From the NCBI GenBank assembly GCA_002342025.1, contig DDPD01000038.1, positions 1 to 10,462 on the forward strand: 10,462 nucleotides of DNA, given 5' to 3'. Made by a program: the position numbers and the translations under genes. Below the pieces are notes generated by a model that worked only from the letters and a program-made list of their open reading frames with translations, was not told the origin of the DNA and did no database searches. The DNA is from Moraxellaceae bacterium UBA2477. GTDB taxonomy: Bacteria > Pseudomonadota > Gammaproteobacteria > Pseudomonadales > Moraxellaceae. The stretch's first letter is position 1, and each line of letters begins with the position of its first letter. Of this stretch, positions 6,070 through 10,462 are shown one piece after another.

Positions 6070-6876
6070 TCAATCCTTACGATCCCGCAAGCCACCAAAA
6101 ATAGCATCCATACGCTCCCCGAGATGACGCTGTATTGCTTTCTCCATCGCAATCGCCACCTCCGCAGCCACAGCCATATCTGCCAGTGGACGAAGACGCC
6201 ATACCACTTCTGCCATTTGCGGCACTTGTTCCGCACTCGGAATCTGCGTACCTAAAGGCTCAAATACGTGTTTTACCACCAACTGTACTAGGCTATTGGC
6301 CACTGCTTCGACATTAGCACGCATACCACCAAGTAATTCGAACAGTGATGAAATGGGCACGCCCAATTTCATTAGCTCAAGGCCGGCATTGAATAAACGC
6401 GGGCTAGGCACACGAAACCGAGGCCCATCAACTTGAATTAAATTTAATTGGACCGCACGCGCAAGGGCCTCAGGTGTCATTTGCCGCCCAAATAGCGACA
6501 TAATCTCAGAAAGCTCATAGTAAGCCGGCACATCTTCTGACCAAGGGGTGGTTAAGGCCTGCTCCAAACCGAGTAATTGACGAAGATCGTGGCCTTTTTC
6601 CCAAGACTCAATTAATTCAGCAATATTTCCTAAACTATAACCACGAGAAAGCAGCGGACCAATCACGCGCAGTCGGGCCAAGTGTGCAGCGGAGTAAATT
6701 CCTGTGCGTCCACGAATTTCAGGGGGTGGAATGAGGCCTTTGTCCTGATATGCGCGAACATTACGCACGGTCATCTGTGCGGCCTGAGCCAACTCATCGA
6801 TCGTATATTCAAGCGCGACTTTATCGGAAGTTCGATTCATCGCAGCAGCCAGGAGTTCCTGGTCGGAAGCCGTCAT
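6070..6876 (-). CDS. MerR-family transcriptional regulator, long form
   Basis: This is a DNA-binding activator/repressor with an N-terminal winged helix-turn-helix. YTIDELAQAAQMTVRNVRAY (about residues 24-43) is followed by the wing and second helix pair GLIPPPEIRGRTGIYSAAHL and RGYSLGNIAELIESW. This domain is typical of MerR proteins. The remaining ~150 residues form a long helical C-terminal domain with no named motif that I recognise. The protein has no cysteine at all, so the thiol metal- or redox-sensing of MerR, CueR or SoxR does not apply, and an organic ligand or partner is more likely. Two starts are possible: ATG at 6876 (268 residues, used here) or ATG at 6840 (256 residues, beginning MNRTSDKV). 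Neither has a strong Shine-Dalgarno sequence. It lies 40 bases after the ykgJ-like gene, possibly co-transcribed. The target genes are unknown; the porin and beta-oxidation genes are the nearest candidates. Confidence 0.85.
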   Translation of the reverse strand: MTASDQELLAAAMNRTSDKVALEYTIDELAQAAQMTVRNVRAYQDKGLIPPPEIRGRTGIYSAAHLARLRVIGPLLSRGYSLGNIAELIESWEKGHDLRQLLGLEQALTTPWSEDVPAYYELSEIMSLFGRQMTPEALARAVQLNLIQVDGPRFRVPSPRLFNAGLELMKLGVPISSLFELLGGMRANVEAVANSLVQLVVKHVFEPLGTQIPSAEQVPQMAEVVWRLRPLADMAVAAEVAIAMEKAIQRHLGERMDAIFGGLRDRKD

Positions 6877-6916
6877 TACCCACTGTCTCGTTGCATACAG
6901 AGAAACACACTATACC

Positions 6917-7183
6917 TCAGAGTTTGTCCGGACGGGTTGCGCTTTCCAATGCATCTAACCAACGAATGGCGGCAGCCGACGAATCACCACACATTTCTGG
7001 GCTGGCTTGCAGGCTGCGGCATACGGCAGGTCGCGAAGGAAGCCCGAAGAGCAAACATAAACCCTGCTCCGTGAGCTGAATACAGCGTATTCCGGCAGGC
7101 TTGCCGAGGGGCATTCCTGGAATTGGGGTAGTGATGGAAGGTGCGATACAGCATGCAGCACAGCCCGCGCGACACTCCATCAT
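6917..7183 (-). CDS. YkgJ-family cysteine-cluster protein (putative Zn/Fe-chelating)
   Basis: This small protein of 88 residues carries eight cysteines in the pattern of the YkgJ / UPF0153 family: Cys4, Cys8, Cys11 and Cys12 (CxxxCxxCC at the N-terminus), then Cys34, Cys43, Cys55 and Cys65. The family blocks GKPAGIRC, GLCLLFGLPSRPAVC and ASPEMCGD are present. The family is predicted to bind zinc or an iron-sulfur centre, but its cellular role is not settled. Two adjacent ATG codons are available (7183 and 7180). GGAG lies 5 bases before the first, so 7183 is used. A longer reading upstream would cross the terminator and enter the dehydrogenase gene, so it is rejected. The gene starts about 40 bases after that terminator and so probably has its own promoter, with merR following. 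Confidence 0.88.
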   Translation of the reverse strand: MMECRAGCAACCIAPSITTPIPGMPLGKPAGIRCIQLTEQGLCLLFGLPSRPAVCRSLQASPEMCGDSSAAAIRWLDALESATRPDKL

Positions 7184-7203
7184 CAGTTCTCCGGAAAAAT
7201 TCG

Positions 7204-7209
7204 ATTTTA
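7204..7209 (-). promoter_or_regulatory. Candidate -10 box for ykgJ-like gene and merR
   Basis: On the minus strand this is TAAAAT, located between the strong terminator and the ykgJ-like start, where a promoter is needed if the terminator works. The possible -35 (TTTATT or TTTTAT) falls in the terminator's T run and is weak. The call rests mainly on position. Confidence 0.27.
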
Positions 7210-7225
7210 GCGGATATTCAGGACC

Positions 7226-7262
7226 AATAAAAAAGCTCGGAACCAGTCCGAGCTTTTTTATT
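7226..7262 (-). terminator. Bidirectional rho-independent terminator of the beta-oxidation operon
   Basis: A GCTCGG (7235-7240) / CCGAGC (7248-7253) stem with a 7-base loop is extended by A/T pairs on both sides (AATAAAAAA against TTTTTTATT), giving about 15 consecutive pairs and T runs on both strands. It begins 12 bases past the dehydrogenase stop. It closes the thiolase/dehydrogenase transcript and separates it from the ykgJ-like gene. Confidence 0.93.
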
Positions 7263-7274
7263 CTACCTTCTTGA

Positions 7275-9449
7275 TTATTCGAAGGTTTTTCCGGATGCCG
7301 CCATGTCACGCAACAGTTGTGGCGGCGTGAAACGATCGCCATGCTTGGCAGCCAGCGCATCAGCACGCTGAACAAACTCAGCGACACCAACGTAGTTGAT
7401 GTACTGCAGCACACCACCCGTCCACGGAGCCATGCCAATACCGAAGATGGAGCCAATGTTTGCATCGGCAACGGAGGTCAGTACGCCCTCTTCGAAGCAA
7501 CGAACCGACTCAATCGATTGGCGATACAGCAGACGCTCTTTCAGCTCTTCGAATTCTGCTTCATCAATCTGCACCTTCTCGGCTTTCGTGAAGTGCTCCA
7601 CGAGGCCAGGCCAGATGGTCTTCTTGCCACCCTCTGGATAGTCATAGAAGCCCTTACCGGTACGCTTACCGTTGCGACCAAATTCGTCCATAAGACGATC
7701 AATGACGGCCTCGGCAGGGTGTGCAACCCATGCAATTCCTTCTGCTGCGAGATCTTTGATGGTCTGCACGCGGACTTTACGACCCAGCTCCATGGTGACT
7801 TCATCGGTCACCGCCAACGGACCTACTGGCATGCCCGCCTGCAAGCCGGCCTGCTCGATGGTCATGGGGTGGTAGCCCTCGCCCAACATGGCGATGCCTT
7901 CATAGGTAAAGGTACCGAAGACACGAGAGGTGAAGAAACCACGCGAATCATTAACCACAATGGGTGTCTTGCGAATTTGCAGAACAAAATCAAAGGCCTT
8001 CGCCAGCGCGGCATCCGAGGTCTTTTCACCACGAATGATCTCAACCAACGGCATTTTGTCAACTGGCGAGAAGAAGTGCAGACCGATGTAGTTCTCTGGC
8101 TTCTTCGAGGCTTGCGCCAAGCCCGTGATAGGCAATGTCGATGTGTTCGAGCACATCAGCACATCCGGCAGGGCATTGGCTTCCGCCAATTCGGTAGCTT
8201 TGGCTTTGATCGTGCGATCTTCAAATACCGCCTCGATCACCATGTCGCAACCCTTCAGGTCGGCATGATCATTCGTGGTTTGAATCAGCGCCAGTGTGGC
8301 TTCCGCTTTAGCTGCATCGAGTCGACCCTTGCTAACGCGCTTGTCGAGCAAGCCCTTGCTATAGGCCTTACCCTTTTCCGCAGCTTCCAGTGTTTGATCC
8401 AGCAAGACGACTTGGATACCCACGGAGGCCGCTACATAGGCAATACCCTGTCCCATCATGCCAGCGCCGAGAATACCGACTTTAGTCGCCTTCCATGCAG
8501 GATAGGTCTCTTTGCACGGACGCGAACCACCGCCATTGATCTTTTGAAGATCAAAGAAGAACGCCTTAATTTGGTTCTTCGCTTGCTTACCGCAGGCAAG
8601 ATGAATGAAGTAACGATGCTCAATTTTCAGGGCATTATCAAAATCAACCTGCGCACCCTCAACTACGGCCGACATGATGGCTTTAGGCGCTGGGTAGTTA
8701 GCATTCTTGATCTGCTTACGCAGGTTGGCGGGGAATGCTGGCAGATTCATGGCCAGAGCGGGAGTTGATGGAGTACCGCCTGGCATTTTATAGCCGGACT
8801 TATCCCATGGCTGTTGCGCCGACGGGTTAGCCTTGATCCAAGCGCGAGCCTTGGCCAGCATGTCATCGGTGTCGGTCGCCAGCTCATCAATCAAGCCAGT
8901 GGACTGAGCCTTTTCGGCCTTCATGCGCTGACCCTGCATGAGTACATTCATGAGGGCATTCTGAATGCCCAACATGCGAGTAACGCGGGTCAGACCACCA
9001 CCACCCGGCAGCAGGCCGAGGGAGACTTCTGGAAGACCGAACTCGGCTTTAGTACCGCCAATGGCGATGCGGTGATGGGTCGCGAGCGCGATTTCCAAAC
9101 CGCCGCCCAGCGCCGTGCCATTCATGGCAGCAACTACGGGCTTACCCAAGGTTTCCAACTTGCGTAACTGGCCATTAATTTCGATCAGCTCAGCCTTCAT
9201 TGCGTCTGCGTAGGCTGGTGTGGCTTGGATCAGCAGGCGAAGGTCGCCACCAGCAAAGAAGGTTTTCTTCGCGGAGGTCACGATGACGCCAGCAATGTTC
9301 GCTTTTTCAGCGTGCAGACGGGCAACGGCCTCGCCCATCGACTGACGGTACAGCTCGTTCATGGTGTTGGCCGACTGGTTAGGGTCGTCCAGGGTCAGGG
9401 TGACGATGTTGTCAGCGTCTTTTTCCCAACGAATGGCGCTCTGGCTCAT
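7275..9449 (-). CDS. Bifunctional enoyl-CoA hydratase / 3-hydroxyacyl-CoA dehydrogenase (FadB/FadJ-like)
   Basis: This is the alpha-type subunit of fatty-acid beta-oxidation: it hydrates trans-2-enoyl-CoA and oxidises the 3-hydroxyacyl-CoA with NAD+. The protein is 724 residues from the ATG at 9449, near the family length of ~715. The crotonase domain (about 5-200) has FAGGDL, GTALGGGLEIAL with Glu119, and FGLPEVSLGLLPGGGG with Glu141, the two catalytic acids. The NAD-binding domain begins KVGILGAGMMGQGIAYVAA (GxGxxG at 328-333). It continues with SNTS (434-437) and HFFSPVDKMPLVEII, carrying His458 and Glu470 of the dehydrogenase dyad. The C-terminal part has RGFFTSRVF and GLQAGMPVGPLAV. A TTG further upstream (9464) is less likely; GAGAG lies 8 bases before the chosen ATG. 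The thiolase gene lies 50 bases upstream on the same strand. I recall a similar dehydrogenase/thiolase pair in Pseudomonas distinct from its main fadBA, so no symbol is given. Confidence 0.95.
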   Translation of the reverse strand: MSQSAIRWEKDADNIVTLTLDDPNQSANTMNELYRQSMGEAVARLHAEKANIAGVIVTSAKKTFFAGGDLRLLIQATPAYADAMKAELIEINGQLRKLETLGKPVVAAMNGTALGGGLEIALATHHRIAIGGTKAEFGLPEVSLGLLPGGGGLTRVTRMLGIQNALMNVLMQGQRMKAEKAQSTGLIDELATDTDDMLAKARAWIKANPSAQQPWDKSGYKMPGGTPSTPALAMNLPAFPANLRKQIKNANYPAPKAIMSAVVEGAQVDFDNALKIEHRYFIHLACGKQAKNQIKAFFFDLQKINGGGSRPCKETYPAWKATKVGILGAGMMGQGIAYVAASVGIQVVLLDQTLEAAEKGKAYSKGLLDKRVSKGRLDAAKAEATLALIQTTNDHADLKGCDMVIEAVFEDRTIKAKATELAEANALPDVLMCSNTSTLPITGLAQASKKPENYIGLHFFSPVDKMPLVEIIRGEKTSDAALAKAFDFVLQIRKTPIVVNDSRGFFTSRVFGTFTYEGIAMLGEGYHPMTIEQAGLQAGMPVGPLAVTDEVTMELGRKVRVQTIKDLAAEGIAWVAHPAEAVIDRLMDEFGRNGKRTGKGFYDYPEGGKKTIWPGLVEHFTKAEKVQIDEAEFEELKERLLYRQSIESVRCFEEGVLTSVADANIGSIFGIGMAPWTGGVLQYINYVGVAEFVQRADALAAKHGDRFTPPQLLRDMAASGKTFE

Positions 9450-9481
9450 GGTCTTTTCTCTCAAATCCGATGATGGTGGTC

Positions 9482-9501
9482 GAGTGCGGAAGGCCGCACT
9501 C
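9482..9501 (-). other. Intercistronic hairpin at the thiolase stop codon
   Basis: GAGTGCGG (9482-9489) and CCGCACTC (9494-9501) form a perfect 8-pair stem with a 4-base loop. The hairpin covers part of the thiolase TGA and ends 32 bases before the dehydrogenase start. There is no T run, so it is not a classical terminator. It could protect or process the operon mRNA or adjust the expression ratio of the two subunits. Confidence 0.6.
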
Positions 9502-10462
9502 AGACGCGTTCAATGATGGTGGCGATACCCATGCCGCCGCCGACGCAGAGCGTGCAGAGGGCGCGCTTAAGGCCGCGACGCTCGAGCTCGTCGAGGGCAA
9601 CCTGCACGATCATGCAACCCGTTGCACCGAGCGGATGGCCCATGGCAATCGAGCCGCCATTGACGTTAGTAATGTCATGGGAGATGCCCATATCTTTCAT
9701 AAAGCGCATCGCCACAGCCGCGAAGGCTTCGTTGATTTCCCAGAGATCAATGTCCTCGACGGTCAGGCCAGCTTTGGCCAGCGCTTTGCGAGCGGCTGGA
9801 GCCGGGCCGGTGAGCATGATGGTCGGATCAGCGCCGCTAACGGCGGTGGCGACAATACGCGCACGCGGCTTGAGACCCAGCTTCTTGCCAGTGGCTTCGT
9901 TGCCAATGAGCATGAGCGCGGCGCCATCGACGATGCCCGACGAGTTAGCGGCCGTATGCACGTGGTCGATCTTCTCAACCCAGTGGTACTTCTGAAGCGC
10001 CACAGCATTAAAGCCACCCATCTCGCCCATCATCATGAATGAAGGCTGCAAACCCGCTAGCTTCTCAACGCTGGAGTCCGGCTTGATGAACTCATCTTCC
10101 GCCAAAACAACTTGGCCATTAAGGTCTTTCACCGGCACGATCGAACCCTTGAACCAACCCTGAGCACGCGCATTGGCGGCTCGCTTGTTGGACTCAACGG
10201 CGAAGGCGTCTACATCGGCGCGACTGAAACCCTCCAAGGTTGCGATCAGATCTGCACCAATGCCTTGCGGCACAAAGCCCGTTTCCAAGTTAGTGGCAGG
10301 GTCCATGGCCCAGGCACCGCCATCGGAGCCCATGGGAATGCGCGACATGCACTCCACACCACCAACAACCACCAGATCTTCAAAACCCGAGCGGATCTTC
10401 ATCGCACCCAAGTTGACGGCTTCCAAACCCGAGGCGCAAAAACGATTGAGCTGAACGCCAGC
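9500..10462 (-). CDS. Acetyl-CoA acyltransferase (thiolase), 5' end outside window
   Basis: The thiolase cleaves 3-ketoacyl-CoA with CoA to release acetyl-CoA, the last step of a beta-oxidation cycle. The visible 320 residues run to the window edge. The first visible codons read AGVQLNRFCASGLEAVNLGA, holding the nucleophilic cysteine (visible residue 9, at about 10436-10438). The other active-site blocks are INEAFA (visible residues 243-248), GHPLGATG with His276, and LCVGGGMG with Cys306. Thiolases place the first cysteine near residue 90, so roughly 80 residues are missing. An apparent start at 10426 is an internal TTG just after the catalytic cysteine and is not the true start. The gene precedes the hydratase/dehydrogenase in the operon, the reverse of the E. 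coli fadBA order. Chain-length preference cannot be judged, so whether it is FadA-like or an acetyl-CoA acetyltransferase is open. Confidence 0.94.
   Translation of the reverse strand, partial: AGVQLNRFCASGLEAVNLGAMKIRSGFEDLVVVGGVECMSRIPMGSDGGAWAMDPATNLETGFVPQGIGADLIATLEGFSRADVDAFAVESNKRAANARAQGWFKGSIVPVKDLNGQVVLAEDEFIKPDSSVEKLAGLQPSFMMMGEMGGFNAVALQKYHWVEKIDHVHTAANSSGIVDGAALMLIGNEATGKKLGLKPRARIVATAVSGADPTIMLTGPAPAARKALAKAGLTVEDIDLWEINEAFAAVAMRFMKDMGISHDITNVNGGSIAMGHPLGATGCMIVQVALDELERRGLKRALCTLCVGGGMGIATIIERV

Noticed and set aside
6926..6933. Perfect 8-base palindrome GTCCGGAC near the ykgJ-like stop codon, as a possible regulator site for merR
   Set aside because: It is inside coding sequence (RPDKL), is short enough to be expected by chance, and lacks the spacing of a MerR-type operator with -35/-10 elements.
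7184..7471. N-terminal extension of the ykgJ-like protein by 96 residues
   Set aside because: It would cross the strong terminator and overlap the dehydrogenase 3' end out of frame. The cysteine domain starts right after the ATG pair at 7180-7183, which has a GGAG ribosome site.
7317..8768. A 483-codon open frame on the plus strand, antisense to the hydratase/dehydrogenase
   Set aside because: It lies entirely opposite a gene with full catalytic motifs, its composition is that of a reverse-complement shadow, and it has no recognisable domain or good ribosome site.
9470..10042. A 190-codon plus-strand open frame opposite the thiolase
   Set aside because: It is a shadow of a thiolase frame that has all active-site motifs, and shows no domain of its own.
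10424..10462. Thiolase starting at the TTG at 10426
   Set aside because: The frame stays open to the window edge, and the codons before it encode the catalytic NRFCASG motif, so the gene is cut by the window and does not start there.

Overview
The window reads as ordinary chromosome from a gammaproteobacterium of moderate GC content. The order nadB / ygfX / sdhE / ygfZ, an OprF/OmpA-type porin and a beta-oxidation pair all fit a Pseudomonas- or Oceanospirillales-like lineage. I do not name a genus. No tRNA, rRNA, CRISPR array, insertion sequence, integrase or phage gene was seen. Coding density is high and no gene-free stretch exceeds about 125 bases.

Layout. (1) 1-2181 is a cofactor and flavoprotein/Fe-S maintenance cluster. 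It holds the 3' end of nadB (+), then ygfX and sdhE (both -), then ygfZ (+) transcribed divergently from sdhE. The nadB and ygfX 3' ends overlap tail to tail by about 109 bases. (2) 2164-4667 (-) is a compact three-gene unit: a TetR-type repressor, uracil-DNA glycosylase (ung) and a 3-hydroxyisobutyryl-CoA hydrolase-like enzyme. A 4-base stop/start overlap and a 12-base gap join the genes. (3) 4732-5944 (-) is an OmpA/OprF-family porin with its own promoter region and a strong bidirectional terminator. (4) 6070-7183 (-) holds a long MerR-family regulator without cysteines and, upstream of it, a small cysteine-cluster protein of the YkgJ type. (5) 7226-10462 (-) is a fatty-acid beta-oxidation operon: a thiolase (5' end outside the window), then a bifunctional enoyl-CoA hydratase / 3-hydroxyacyl-CoA dehydrogenase, closed by a second strong bidirectional terminator.

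How the genes fit together. SdhE loads FAD onto succinate dehydrogenase, NadB is a flavoprotein homologous to SdhA, and YgfZ supports Fe-S enzymes, so region 1 has a redox-cofactor theme. Regions 2 and 5 both handle acyl-CoA intermediates: a valine-pathway hydrolase in one, and hydration, oxidation and thiolysis of fatty acyl chains in the other. The TetR and MerR regulators are candidates to control their neighbours, but the sequence does not prove this.

I found no convincing undescribed system. The points most worth a second look are the missing canonical start codon of ygfX, the long nadB/ygfX antisense overlap, the placement of ung inside a TetR/acyl-CoA unit, a tandem decapeptide repeat in the porin linker, and several small inverted repeats near regulator and porin promoters.
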